Shown: positions 1-8,124 of the stretch, piece after piece
How positions within the stretch are numbered: the first letter of the stretch is position 1
Layout: the number at the start of each line of letters is the position of its first letter
NCBI RefSeq assembly: GCF_900111925.1
Contig: NZ_FOKA01000001.1
Coordinates: 186,001-250,000, forward strand
Length of the DNA: 64,000 bases
Direction of reading: 5' to 3'
DNA from: Cellulomonas marina
GTDB lineage: Bacteria > Actinomycetota > Actinomycetes > Actinomycetales > Cellulomonadaceae
Notes under the pieces: generated by a model
The model's input: the letters and a program-made list of their open reading frames with translations, nothing else
Database searches by the model: none
Told to the model about the DNA's origin: nothing
Made by a program: the position numbers and the translations under genes

Positions 1-487
1 CGTCGCGGGCCGCGAGGAACCCGCGCGCGGCCTCCTGCGCGCCGGTGAGCGTGTGGTTCGCGCCCCACCCGCACTGCACCTCGTTGGCCGCCGGGACCTC
101 GTCGGCCTCGACGACGTCCTGCAGCGTGCGCTCGACGAGGGCGAGGACGTCCTCGTACGCCGGGTCGCCGGACAGGAGGAGGTAGAAGCCCGTCTGGCAG
201 CCCATCGGCGAGAAGTCGACGACGGCGTCGGAGTGGTCGCGCGACTTCTCGGCGAAGAGGTGCTCGACGCTGTGGACGACGTCCATCTCGAGGTGGGCGT
301 GGTTGGGCTGCGTGAAGCGCAGGTCGTACTTCGTCAGCACGTCGCCGTGCGGGAGCACCTTGCGGTCCGCGAGGCGGACGTACGGCGCGGCCACGGTGCG
401 GTGGTCGAGGTTGAAGGACTCGACGTTCCGGCGGGGGACGCCGGCGTCCGACGCGGTCGCGGCCGGGGTGCTGGTGGTCTCGGTCAT
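1..487 (-). CDS. luxS: S-ribosylhomocysteine lyase LuxS (3' end cut by window)
   Basis: LuxS cleaves S-ribosylhomocysteine to homocysteine and the AI-2 precursor DPD in the activated methyl cycle. The frame reads from an ATG at 487 off the left edge, giving 162 codons, so only a few residues are likely missing. The metal-site motif HSVEH lies at residues 72-76 (His72, His76). The catalytic Cys97 sits in [10 protein letters not shown], and a third metal ligand Cys139 sits in NEVQCG. All key residues are present. The first 20 residues are a Thr/Ala-rich extension. The gene is divergent from the MFS transporter, and no partner gene is visible. Identification is firm; the C terminus is unseen. 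Confidence 0.95.
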   Translation of the reverse strand, partial: MTETTSTPAATASDAGVPRRNVESFNLDHRTVAAPYVRLADRKVLPHGDVLTKYDLRFTQPNHAHLEMDVVHSVEHLFAEKSRDHSDAVVDFSPMGCQTGFYLLLSGDPAYEDVLALVERTLQDVVEADEVPAANEVQCGWGANHTLTGAQEAARGFLAARD

Positions 488-599
488 GTCCCCATTGTGA
501 CCCCGGACCGCGACCGCGGCGGGCCCGGGGGCGTCCGCCCACGAGCGTGCGCGCCCGCCGAGCGCGGACTGCCTGCAGGGTCGGGGGAGGATGGGCGCG

Positions 600-1982
600 A
601 TGTCCTCCGACCCCAAGCCGCCCGCGCGCGGCGGCGCGCTGTCCTTCCTCACCCCGACCGCGCTGGCGGCCGTCTTCGCGCCGGCCCTGCTGTTCGAGGT
701 CGGCATCGGCGCGGTCATCCCGATGGTGGCGGTGCGCGCCTCGGAGCTGGGGGCGGACCTGGCGACGGCGGGCCTGCTCGCGGCGCTGCTGGCGGTGGGG
801 CAGATCCTCGGCGACGTGCCGGCGGGGGCCGTCGCCGCCCGGCTCGGGGACCGGTGGGCGATGGCCGCGGCCGCGGCCGTGGCGGTGGTCACGCTGACGG
901 TGTGCGCGCTGGCCGACGCCCTGGCCGTCCTCGCGCTCGGCGTCCTCGGCACCGGGGTCACGAACGCGGTCTTCCTGCTGGCCCGGCACTCCTACCTCGC
1001 GGAGGTCACACCCGTCGTGCACCGGGCGCGGGTGCTGTCCACGCTCGGCGGGGTCGGGCGCATCGGCATGTTCGTCGGGCCGTTCCTCGGCGCGGCGCTC
1101 GTGCACGCCACGGCCACCGCGGCCGCGTTCTGGCTCGCGGTGGTGACGACGGCTCTCGTCGTCATCGTGCTGCTGGCGGTGCCCGACGTGGGCGGCGAGG
1201 GGCGCGGACGGCGCGGGACGCTGCGCCGGCGCGCCGCGGGCGGTGCGGCGGGCGGTGCCGCGGGTGCGGGAGCCGTCGCGGGGCGAGGTGCCACCCGGGC
1301 CCCGGCGCCCCGCGTCACCGTGCGACGGGTCGTGGCCGACCACGGCCGGCTCTTCGCGACCCTCGGCGTCGGGGTGCTGCTCGTCGGGGCGGTGCGCGGG
1401 TCGCGGCAGGTGCTGCTGCCGCTGTGGGGCGAGCACCTGGGCCTCGACCCGGCGGTCACCAGCCTCGTCTACGGCATCTCCGGCGCGCTCGACACGCTCG
1501 TCTTCTACCCGGCCGGGATGCTCATGGACCGGCGGGGGCGGCTCGCGGTCGGCGTGCCGTCCATGCTCGTGCTCGGGGTCGCGATGCTGCTCCTGCCGCT
1601 GGCGGGCGGGCCGGTGGCGCTCGCGGTGCTCGCCGCGGCGATGGGCCTGGGCAACGGCGTCAGCGCCGGGATCCTCATGACGCTGGGTGCCGACACCGCG
1701 CCCGCGGACGTGCGGGCGCAGTTCCTCGGGATGTGGCGGCTCATGCAGGACACGGGGACGGCGGCGGGTCCGCTCGTGGTGTCGGCGGCCGCGGCGCTGG
1801 GGTCGCTGGCGGCGGGGGCGCTGACCATGGGCGCGGTGGGCGTCGTGGCGGCGGGGGTGCTCGCCGCGACGGTCCCGCGCTGGACCGTGCACGCGAGCGT
1901 GCGGACCCGGGTGGCGGCCGGCCTGCGGGCGGACGGCTCGTCGCCTCCCGGTGCGGGGGAGGTGCAGGGGAGGACGCGATGA
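600..1982 (+). CDS. MFS transporter (drug-exporter type)
   Basis: This is a 460-aa, 12-helix major facilitator, probably a proton-coupled exporter in the cytoplasmic membrane; the substrate is unknown. Motif A-like loops follow helix 2 ([11 protein letters not shown]) and recur in the second half ([10 protein letters not shown]). A long Gly/Ala/Arg-rich cytoplasmic loop near residues 195-245 separates the two six-helix halves. I chose the ATG at 600 because GGGGGAGG ends 9 nt upstream; an in-frame ATG at 591 abuts that site and is a less likely start. The C-terminal 30 residues are polar and poorly structured. The gene stands alone, divergent from luxS, so the neighbours do not suggest a substrate. 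Confidence 0.85.
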   Translation: MSSDPKPPARGGALSFLTPTALAAVFAPALLFEVGIGAVIPMVAVRASELGADLATAGLLAALLAVGQILGDVPAGAVAARLGDRWAMAAAAAVAVVTLTVCALADALAVLALGVLGTGVTNAVFLLARHSYLAEVTPVVHRARVLSTLGGVGRIGMFVGPFLGAALVHATATAAAFWLAVVTTALVVIVLLAVPDVGGEGRGRRGTLRRRAAGGAAGGAAGAGAVAGRGATRAPAPRVTVRRVVADHGRLFATLGVGVLLVGAVRGSRQVLLPLWGEHLGLDPAVTSLVYGISGALDTLVFYPAGMLMDRRGRLAVGVPSMLVLGVAMLLLPLAGGPVALAVLAAAMGLGNGVSAGILMTLGADTAPADVRAQFLGMWRLMQDTGTAAGPLVVSAAAALGSLAAGALTMGAVGVVAAGVLAATVPRWTVHASVRTRVAAGLRADGSSPPGAGEVQGRTR

Positions 1983-2082
1983 CGCGGGGCCGGTGGACGA
2001 CCGGGACGGGCGGGCCGGACGGGCGGGCCGGACGGGCGGGCGGGCGCGACCCGGCGGAGGCGGTGCGTGGCAGGCTCGGGCC

Positions 2083-2487
2083 GTGAGCCTCGACCCCGCC
2101 GCCCTGCCGCCGCACGTGCTCGCGTTCCTCGCGGACCGGCACCTGGCGACCCTGTCCAGCCTGCGCGCCGACGGCAGCCCGCACGTCGTGCCCGTCGGCT
2201 TCACGTGGGACGACGAGGCCCGGCTCGCGCGCGTCATCACCTCCGGCGGGTCCGTGAAGGCCCGGCTCGCCGCGCGGGGCGGCCGCGTCGCGCTGTGCCA
2301 GGTCGACGGCGGCCGGTGGCTCACGCTCGAGGGCGAGGTGCGGGTGCTCTCGTCGCCCGACGAGGTGCGCGAGGGGGAGCGTCGGTACGCGCAGCGCTAC
2401 CGCGTGCCGCGGGAGAACCCGGAGCGCGTGGTGCTGGCGGTCGCGGTGGACCGGGTCCTGGGCCGGGTGCCGGCACCGGCGTCCTGA
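2083..2487 (+). CDS. PPOX/F420-type split-barrel flavin or deazaflavin-binding protein
   Basis: This 134-aa protein belongs to the pyridoxamine 5'-phosphate oxidase-like split-barrel family, whose actinobacterial members often bind F420 (TIGR03618-like). The start of the fold is typical: [20 protein letters not shown] followed by VPVGFTWDD, then a strand pair with [20 protein letters not shown] and [11 protein letters not shown]. Such proteins reduce or oxidise small substrates or bind cofactor without known turnover; which applies here cannot be told from sequence. The GTG at 2083 is chosen because the upstream extension of the frame is pure low-complexity Gly/Arg. No operon partner is evident. 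Confidence 0.75.
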   Translation: MSLDPAALPPHVLAFLADRHLATLSSLRADGSPHVVPVGFTWDDEARLARVITSGGSVKARLAARGGRVALCQVDGGRWLTLEGEVRVLSSPDEVREGERRYAQRYRVPRENPERVVLAVAVDRVLGRVPAPAS

Positions 2488-2584
2488 CGCCCGACCGCTG
2501 CCCCGGTCGTGCGGGGCGCACGGGCGCGCCGCACGATGGACCGGTGACGCCGGAGGGCGTCGCCCGACCCCAGGGAGGTCCGCC

Positions 2585-3007
2585 GTGCCGAAGACGACCC
2601 GCGAGGGCACCGCGAAGGACGACGAGCTGCCGAGCACCGTCGCACGCTCGGACGCCAAGGCCCGGGAGACGTTCGCGAAGACGCACGACTCCGCCGCCGC
2701 CACCTACCACGACGAGGGCGCCGCCCACCGCGTCGCCTACGCCGCCCTCAAGCACACGCACGAGAAGGTCGGCGACCACTGGGAGCCGAAGGAGCACGCG
2801 GGCCCGTCCGACGAGCGCGCCGCGGGCGGTGGCCCGGACGGCGACGCGCCGACGGCCGGCGGCGTGGACGCGAACGCCTCCAAGGCGCACCTCATGGACG
2901 TCGCGAAGCGCCTGGACGTGCACGGGCGGTCCCGGATGACGAAGGACGAGCTCGTCCGGGCCATCGGCGAGGAGAACGACCGCCGGACGGCCGCGGCGCG
3001 GGGCTGA
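2585..3007 (+). CDS. ChaB family protein with Rho N-terminal-like domain
   Basis: This is a 140-aa hydrophilic protein. Residues about 15-65 match the ChaB family: LPSTVARSDAKARETF, then a Tyr- and His-containing helix with AAHRVAYAALKHTHEKVGDHW. Residues about 100-135 resemble the SAP-like Rho N-terminal domain (SKAHLMDVAKRLDVHG then MTKDELVRAI), which usually binds nucleic acid. A Gly/Ala/Pro linker joins the two parts. The function of ChaB is poorly defined; pairing with a nucleic-acid-binding module suggests a DNA- or RNA-associated role, which is inference. GGGAGG lies just upstream of the ATG. The gene is probably monocistronic. Confidence 0.8.
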   Translation: MPKTTREGTAKDDELPSTVARSDAKARETFAKTHDSAAATYHDEGAAHRVAYAALKHTHEKVGDHWEPKEHAGPSDERAAGGGPDGDAPTAGGVDANASKAHLMDVAKRLDVHGRSRMTKDELVRAIGEENDRRTAAARG

Positions 3008-3155
3008 TCCGGCGGGTCGGACCGACGGGCGGGCCGGCGGGGCCGGCCGGACGGCCGAACGGGTGGCGCGGCCGGCGTGGACGCGTCCCCCGGGACCATC
3101 GGCCGATGCGCGGGTGGGGGCGGACCGTCGACGACGAGGGAGAGGACGGCACGAG

Positions 3156-3809
3156 GTGGCGTGGTGGCGCGGACGGCGGCGCGGAGGGGCGCCGGGGACG
3201 GGTGCGGCCGGTGACGACGGGGTCGACGCCGTGGTCGACGCCGTGGTCGACGCCGCCGCGGGGCGGGTGCCCGACCCCCGGCGGTCGGTGGCGCAGTACC
3301 TCGTCGACCGCGAGATCGACCGCGAGCGCCGGGAGGGCGGCACCGACCTCGACGACGGGACGCGGGCCGAGCTGCCCGAGGTCCCGCGCGCGCACCCCGA
3401 CGGCCCGGCGCGCGGCGTGGGGCGGATGGCGGACCGCGGGCGCTGGGTGGACCGCATGCTCGACGAGGCCGTGGCGCGCGGGGAGTTCGAGGACCTGCCG
3501 CTGGCCGGCAAGCCCATCCCCGGGCTGACGCGGCACGACCCGGACTGGTGGCTGCGGAGCCTCGTCGAGCGGGAGCAGATCACGGGCGTCCTGCCCGAGG
3601 CGCTGCAGCTGCGCACCGACGACGCCCGGCTCGACGCGCGCCTGGACGAGGAGGCGTACGAGCCGCGCGTGCGCGAGGTCCTCGAGGAGTTCAACGCGCG
3701 GGTCGTCGAGGCCCGGCGGCAGCTGCTCGGCGGTCCGCCGGTGGTCACGCCGCTGCGGGACGTCGAGCGGGAGGTCGCGCGCTGGCGCCAGCGCCGCGCG
3801 GCGCGCTGA
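3156..3809 (+). CDS. DUF1992 domain protein (DnaJ C28-like conserved domain)
   Basis: This 217-aa protein carries the DUF1992 domain, also found in the DnaJ subfamily C member 28, but without any J-domain. The core reads WVDRMLDEAVARGEFEDL followed by PLAGKPIPG and then a charged helical tail with EEFNARVVEARRQL. The biochemical function is unknown. I chose the GTG at 3156, preceded by a purine-rich GGGAGAGG, because upstream sequence in frame is Arg/Pro low complexity. The first 30 residues are basic and Gly-rich. The gene converges with the GH32 gene, with only two bases between the stops and no hairpin terminator, so the 3' ends of the transcripts probably overlap. Confidence 0.8.
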   Translation: MAWWRGRRRGGAPGTGAAGDDGVDAVVDAVVDAAAGRVPDPRRSVAQYLVDREIDRERREGGTDLDDGTRAELPEVPRAHPDGPARGVGRMADRGRWVDRMLDEAVARGEFEDLPLAGKPIPGLTRHDPDWWLRSLVEREQITGVLPEALQLRTDDARLDARLDEEAYEPRVREVLEEFNARVVEARRQLLGGPPVVTPLRDVEREVARWRQRRAAR

Positions 3810-3811
3810 GG

Positions 3812-5185
3812 TCAGCCCGGCAGGCGCAGGGCGTGCACGACCACCGGCGCCGCCGCGCGCACGTGCCACGTCTCGCCGGGCCGCGGGTAGGCGCGCACCG
3901 TGTGCGCGCGCCCGTCGACGAAGGCCTCGACGACGCTCCCGTCGACGAGCACGCGCACGGGGCCGGTGCCCGCGCTGCGCCAGACCACGCGGGCGCCCTG
4001 CGGGCCGTCGAGCGCGAGGACGAGCTCGGTTCCGGTGCCGGTCGCGCTCGCCAGCTCCTCGTCGAGCACCTCGAAGGCCGCGGCGGCGACGCGGACGTCG
4101 GTGCCGGCGCCGAGCCTCTCGCCGCGCAGCGCCTCGACCTCGCGGGCCGGCCACGAGAGCACGTGCCCGTCGCGCACCCCGAGTTCGCGGGGGAACGTCA
4201 GCGCTCCCGCCCAGCCCGCCGCGTCCACCTCCGCGGCGTCCCGGTGCTCCCACGTCCAGCCGACGAGCACGACGCGGTCGGGCTCGACGAGCGCCTGCGG
4301 GGCGTAGAAGTCGGGGCCGTCGTCGAGCAGGACGGACGTCCGCGGCCGGAACCGCGGGCCGCCGCCCGGCGTGCCGACGGCGCCGAGGTGCACGTCGCCG
4401 ACGATCGCCGCCACGGGTCCGAGGACCGCGTCGGACGCGCCGGAGGGGCCGAGGCGCCAGCGCGACACGACGAGCACCCAGGCCCCGTCGACCCTGACGA
4501 GCTGCGGGCACTCCCACATGTGCCCGGGCGCCCACGGGTCGTCGGTGCCCGTGCCGGCCAGCAGCGTGCCGGCGTCCTGCCAGTCGTGCAGGTCGTCGAC
4601 GAGGAAGACGCGGACCACGGGCGTGTCCTCGACCGTCCGGCCGGCCTGCAGCGCCCACCGGTGCCCGCCGAGCGTGACGAAGAAGGGGTCGCGGATCTCG
4701 AAGAGGCCCGCGTCGGCCGGCATGGGGCACACGACGTCGTCCTCGGCCGTCCAGGCCGCGAGGTGCGGGTCGGCGGGGTCGTCGGGCGTCGCGAGGACGA
4801 CCCCGGCGGATTCCGGACGGGTGCGGACCGCGGTGTAGGCGAGCACGGGCACGTCGTCGACGACGACCGCCGTGCCGCTCCAGCAGCCGTTGGCGTCGGG
4901 GCCGTCGGGACGGGGCGCCAGGGCGACCGGCTCGTGCTCCCAGCGCACGAGGTCGGTGGAGGAGGCGTGGCCCCAGTGGATGTCCGCGTGCCGCGGGCTG
5001 TGCGGGTTGAGCTGGTAGAAGAGGTGCCAGCGGCCGTGGTGGCGCAGGAAGCCGTTGGGGTCGTTCACCCAGCCCGAGGACGGGCGCAGGTGCAGGTGGG
5101 GATAGGGGTCCAGCGCGGGAGCGGGTGCGGCTGCGGGTGCTGTCGGGCGGGGGGCGACGTCGTCGTCGCTCGCGTGCGGGCTCAC
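3812..5185 (-). CDS. Glycoside hydrolase family 32 (sucrose/fructan hydrolase)
   Basis: This is a 457-aa GH32 enzyme that hydrolyses beta-fructosides such as sucrose, sucrose 6-phosphate or short fructans. The three GH32 signatures are intact: WVNDPNG with nucleophile Asp42, EIRDPF (the transition-state stabilising Asp), and WECPQL with the acid/base Glu. After the five-bladed propeller there is a C-terminal beta-sandwich with the typical VLVDGSVVEAFVDG. There is no signal peptide; the N terminus is an Ala/Pro linker, so the enzyme acts in the cytoplasm on imported sugar. No PTS, ABC importer, fructokinase or LacI regulator is adjacent, which is unusual for this family. Exact substrate is not deducible. 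Confidence 0.9.
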   Translation of the reverse strand: MSPHASDDDVAPRPTAPAAAPAPALDPYPHLHLRPSSGWVNDPNGFLRHHGRWHLFYQLNPHSPRHADIHWGHASSTDLVRWEHEPVALAPRPDGPDANGCWSGTAVVVDDVPVLAYTAVRTRPESAGVVLATPDDPADPHLAAWTAEDDVVCPMPADAGLFEIRDPFFVTLGGHRWALQAGRTVEDTPVVRVFLVDDLHDWQDAGTLLAGTGTDDPWAPGHMWECPQLVRVDGAWVLVVSRWRLGPSGASDAVLGPVAAIVGDVHLGAVGTPGGGPRFRPRTSVLLDDGPDFYAPQALVEPDRVVLVGWTWEHRDAAEVDAAGWAGALTFPRELGVRDGHVLSWPAREVEALRGERLGAGTDVRVAAAAFEVLDEELASATGTGTELVLALDGPQGARVVWRSAGTGPVRVLVDGSVVEAFVDGRAHTVRAYPRPGETWHVRAAAPVVVHALRLPG

Positions 5186-5200
5186 GGGTGGCTCCAGCGG

Positions 5201-6178
5201 TCAGACCATCGGGCGGGCGCGGGACATGCGCGGACCGTACCGCGGGGCGCGGCCGCTGCAGGTGATCTCGAGCAGGCGGACGACGCGCTGGCGCCACGGC
5301 CGCCACGGCTCGAGGAGCCGGACCATGCCGGCGTCGTCGGTGCGCTCGCCCGTCAGCGCCCAGCCGACGGTGTGCGCCAGGTGGAAGTCGCCGACGGACA
5401 CCGCGTCCGTGTCGCCGAGCACGCGGCACGCGACCTCGGCGACGGTCCACTCCCCGATGCCCGGCACGGTCAGCAGCCGGCGCCGCGCCTCGTCGACGGG
5501 CAGGTCGACGGCCTCCTGCAGCCGGTGCGCCACGGTCATCGCGCGGCGGACCGTGCCCGCGCGCTTCTCCTCCACGCCGGCCTGCCGCCACTCCCACACG
5601 GGCAGCTCGCGCCAGACGGCGGCGGGCGGCGGGACGCGCAGTCCCGCGGGCGCCGGCCCCGGGGCGGGCGTGCCGTGCCGCTGGACGAGCCGGCGCCACG
5701 CGGCGAAGGCGTCCGCGCCGACGACCTTCTGCTCGAGGACGGCCGGGACCAGGGACTCGACCATCCCGCCGGTCCGCGGGACGCGCAGCCCCGCGAGGCG
5801 GCGGTGCGCGTCGTGCACGACCGGGTGCAGGTGCGACGGGAGCGCGTGGGAGTCGTCGCGGGCGCCGAGCAGGTCCGGCACGCCGGCCACGGCGTGCTCC
5901 GCGCCGGGTCCCCAGGCCTGCACGTGGACCCCGTCGGTGCGCAGCTCGAGCCGACGGGTGGCCGGGCCCAGCGGCGTGAGGGTGGCCTGCCAGAGGGCGC
6001 CGTCAGGCGTCAGCCGCCAGGCCGGGTCGCCGGCGCCGCGGCGCAGGAGGCCCGTCGTGCGGCGCACGTCGACGGGGGCGGCCGGGCGGTAGACGTCGAC
6101 GAGGGGCGCGTCCCCGGGGTGATCGGACGGGGCGTCGTCAACGGTCGCGCCACGGACGCCCGGGGCGAGGGCCGTCAC
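5201..6178 (-). CDS. DNA-3-methyladenine glycosylase II-like (AlkA/HhH-GPD)
   Basis: This base-excision repair glycosylase removes alkylated purines from DNA. The HhH-GPD core is clear: VPAVLEQKVVGADAFAAWRR starts the helical domain, the hairpin is LLTVPGIGEWTVAEVA (residues 236-250), and the catalytic Asp264 lies in VSVGDFHLAHT. The N-terminal part resembles the AlkA beta domain. Length from the GTG at 6178 is 325 aa. The frame stays open to an ATG at 6292, but that start would overlap the S4 gene by 59 nt and read through a 12-bp tandem repeat coding Ala/Gly/Asp, so I prefer 6178. It lies downstream of, and may be cotranscribed with, the S4 gene. Confidence 0.85.
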   Translation of the reverse strand: MTALAPGVRGATVDDAPSDHPGDAPLVDVYRPAAPVDVRRTTGLLRRGAGDPAWRLTPDGALWQATLTPLGPATRRLELRTDGVHVQAWGPGAEHAVAGVPDLLGARDDSHALPSHLHPVVHDAHRRLAGLRVPRTGGMVESLVPAVLEQKVVGADAFAAWRRLVQRHGTPAPGPAPAGLRVPPPAAVWRELPVWEWRQAGVEEKRAGTVRRAMTVAHRLQEAVDLPVDEARRRLLTVPGIGEWTVAEVACRVLGDTDAVSVGDFHLAHTVGWALTGERTDDAGMVRLLEPWRPWRQRVVRLLEITCSGRAPRYGPRMSRARPMV

Positions 6179-6189
6179 GGCCGGCCCGT

Positions 6190-6249
6190 CGGCCGCGCCA
6201 CCGGCCGCATCACCGACGGCATCACCGGCCGCATCATCGGCCGCGCAGG
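6190..6249. repeat. Five imperfect 12-bp tandem repeats
   Basis: Units of the form CGGCCGCATCAC repeat from 6190 to 6249 with one to four mismatches each. They cover the last codons of the S4 gene and the gap before the glycosylase start. They are too short and have no spacers, so this is a slippage-type minisatellite, not a CRISPR. Confidence 0.7.
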
Positions 6250-6605
6250 CGGTCGATGACGCGCCGGTCGCGCTTCGTCGGGCGGCCGGCACCGCGGTCG
6301 CGCTGGGCGGCCAGGGCGACGTGCTCCTTCGGCGGTGCGGCGGGGGTGCGGTCGAGGTAGCACGTCACGGCGACGGGCGCGCCGACGCGCTTGACGATCA
6401 GCCGCTGCACGACGACGACGCGCTCGCGGTCGCCGACGCGGGCGCGGACCTCGTCGCCCGGCACGAGGGTCGTGGCGGGCTTGGCGCGCTCGCCGTTGAC
6501 GCGCACGTGCCCGCCGCGACAGGCGGCGCCGGCGGCGGACCTCGTCGGGAACAGGCGGACGGCCCAGGTCCACGCGTCCACGCGCGCCTGCACCACCTCC
6601 GCCAT
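6234..6605 (-). CDS. S4-domain RNA-binding protein (Hsp15-like)
   Basis: This 123-aa protein has an N-terminal S4 domain (VRVNGERAKPATTLVPGDEV, about residues 34-53) of the Hsp15/HslR type. In E. coli, Hsp15 binds 50S subunits carrying stalled nascent chains. The basic C terminus (TKRDRRVIDRLRGR) fits RNA binding. A closely related RqcP/YabO role in Gram-positives is an alternative, since both are single S4 domains of about this size. It ends inside a short tandem repeat and is followed by the alkylation-repair glycosylase on the same strand. The ATG at 6605 is the obvious start. Confidence 0.85.
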   Translation of the reverse strand: MAEVVQARVDAWTWAVRLFPTRSAAGAACRGGHVRVNGERAKPATTLVPGDEVRARVGDRERVVVVQRLIVKRVGAPVAVTCYLDRTPAAPPKEHVALAAQRDRGAGRPTKRDRRVIDRLRGR

Positions 6606-6724
6606 ACGCCCAGGTTCTCACGGCCGGCGGGGAGGTGGTGAGGAGCAGGCGCGAGGGGCAGGGGCGGCAGGCCGACGGGCGCCGTCCGGGCGTCGGGCGG
6701 GAGGTCGCGCCGCGGGGACGGACG

Positions 6725-6730
6725 TACGGT
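6725..6730 (+). promoter_or_regulatory. Putative -10 box TACGGT, leaderless start
   Basis: TACGGT ends 7 nt before the ATG at 6738, which puts the expected transcription start on the start codon. No Shine-Dalgarno sequence is present. No clear -35 box is seen. Confidence 0.5.
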
Positions 6731-6737
6731 GGCGGGC

Positions 6738-8030
6738 ATGACCACCCCCGCCGGCACCGGCTCCCGCATGCCCACCAGCCCCGACGACCGCCGTCCGCTG
6801 CGGCACCGCGGCACCCTCGCGGTCGTCGGCGGACGCGTGGTCCCCGTCGTCGGGGAGCCGGTCGAGGGTGGCACGGTGCTCGTCGTCGACGGGCGGATCA
6901 CGGCGGTCGGCGCGGCGGACGAGGTCGCGGTCCCCGCCGACGCCGAGGTCGTCGACGCGACCGGCCGCTGGGTGCTGCCGGGCTTCGTCGAGGCGCACGG
7001 GCACGTCGGCCTGCACGAGGAGGGCGAGGGCGTCGCGGGGAACGACACGAACGAGATGACCCGCGTCAACGCGGCGGCCGTGCGCGCCATCGATGCGGTC
7101 AACGTCGACGACGAGGGCTTCCGCGACGCGCTGGCCGGCGGCATCACGTCCGTCGTCGTGAAGCCGGGGTCGGGCAACCCGATCGGCGGGCAGTCCGTGG
7201 CCATGAAGACGTGGGGCGGGCGGACGGTCGACGAGCAGGTCATCCGCGACGCCGTGTCCGTGAAGTCGGCGCTGGGGGAGAACCCGAAGCGCGTGTGGGG
7301 CGAGCGCAAGCAGACCCCGCAGACCCGGCTCGGCACGGCGGCGGTCATCCGCGAGGCGTTCGTCGCCGCGCAGCACTACCGCGACAAGCGGGACGCCGCG
7401 GCCGCGAAGGACGAGCCGTTCGCGCGCGACCTCACGCTCGAGACCCTCGTGCGCGTGCTCGACGGGGAGCTCGTCTGGGACCAGCACACGCACCGCCACG
7501 ACGACATCGCCACGGCGCTGCGCCTGGCCGACGAGTTCGGCTACCGCCTCGTCGTCAACCACGGCACCGAGGGCCACAAGCTCGCCGACGTCCTCGCCGA
7601 GCGGGACGTGCCGGTGGTGTTCGGGCCGATGTTCACGAGCCGGTCGAAGGTGGAGCTGCGGGACCGGGGCATCGAGCACCTGGCGGCCATCGCGGCGGCG
7701 GGCGTCCGCATCGCCATCACCACCGATCACCCCGTCGTGCCCATCAACTTCCTCGTGCACCAGGCGACCCTGGCGGTGAAGGAGGGCCTGCCGCCGACGA
7801 CCGCGATCGAGGCGCTGACCGTCAACCCGGCGTCCTTCTTCGGCCTCGAGGGCCGCATCGGCGCGCTGGCGCCGGGGCTCGACGGTGACCTCGTCGTGTG
7901 GTCCGGCGACCCGCTGGACGTCACGTCGCGCGCCGAGCGCGTCGTCATCGAGGGGCGCACGGTCTACACGTGGGACGCGGCCGCCGGCCGCGGGGTCGTC
8001 GTCGAGCGGTCGGAGCGCTTCGGCCGCTGA
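6738..8030 (+). CDS. Amidohydrolase family protein (imidazolonepropionase-like)
   Basis: This is a 430-aa metal-dependent hydrolase of the amidohydrolase superfamily, acting on a C-N bond of an unidentified, probably cyclic, substrate. The TIM-barrel metal motif is GFVEAHGHVGLHE (HxH) near residue 88. Further ligands are the His in LVVNHGTEGHK and the Asp in ITTDHPVVP. The small beta-sandwich at both ends is typical: VVGGRVVPVVG at the N terminus and DLVVWSGDPLDV at the C terminus. The length matches imidazolonepropionase and related cytoplasmic enzymes. Start is the ATG at 6738, placed by a leaderless promoter; a GTG at 6729 is in frame. It converges on pgi with a shared terminator. No histidine-degradation genes are near, so hutI is not assigned. 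Confidence 0.8.
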   Translation: MTTPAGTGSRMPTSPDDRRPLRHRGTLAVVGGRVVPVVGEPVEGGTVLVVDGRITAVGAADEVAVPADAEVVDATGRWVLPGFVEAHGHVGLHEEGEGVAGNDTNEMTRVNAAAVRAIDAVNVDDEGFRDALAGGITSVVVKPGSGNPIGGQSVAMKTWGGRTVDEQVIRDAVSVKSALGENPKRVWGERKQTPQTRLGTAAVIREAFVAAQHYRDKRDAAAAKDEPFARDLTLETLVRVLDGELVWDQHTHRHDDIATALRLADEFGYRLVVNHGTEGHKLADVLAERDVPVVFGPMFTSRSKVELRDRGIEHLAAIAAAGVRIAITTDHPVVPINFLVHQATLAVKEGLPPTTAIEALTVNPASFFGLEGRIGALAPGLDGDLVVWSGDPLDVTSRAERVVIEGRTVYTWDAAAGRGVVVERSERFGR

Positions 8031-8065
8031 CCCCGGTCGACCCGGAGGCCCACCCCGGCCACGAC

Positions 8066-8104
8066 GAGGCCCGCCGCCCCGAGCACGTCCGGGCGGCGGG
8101 CCTC
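8066..8104. terminator. Bidirectional hairpin terminator
   Basis: A perfect 14-bp GC-rich stem (8066-8079 with 8091-8104) and an 11-nt loop lie between the convergent amidohydrolase and pgi genes. No T-run follows, as is common in high-GC actinobacteria. Confidence 0.8.
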
Positions 8105-8124
8105 CTCGGCGCGGGGGTGCCGCG

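Noticed and set aside
482..502. Possible operator palindrome over the luxS start (GGTCA...TGACC)
   Set aside because: Only 5 bp of each arm pair, and such short matches are expected by chance.
6190..6249. Possible CRISPR or regulatory repeat array
   Set aside because: Units are 12 bp, contiguous and degenerate, with no spacers and no cas genes anywhere in the window.
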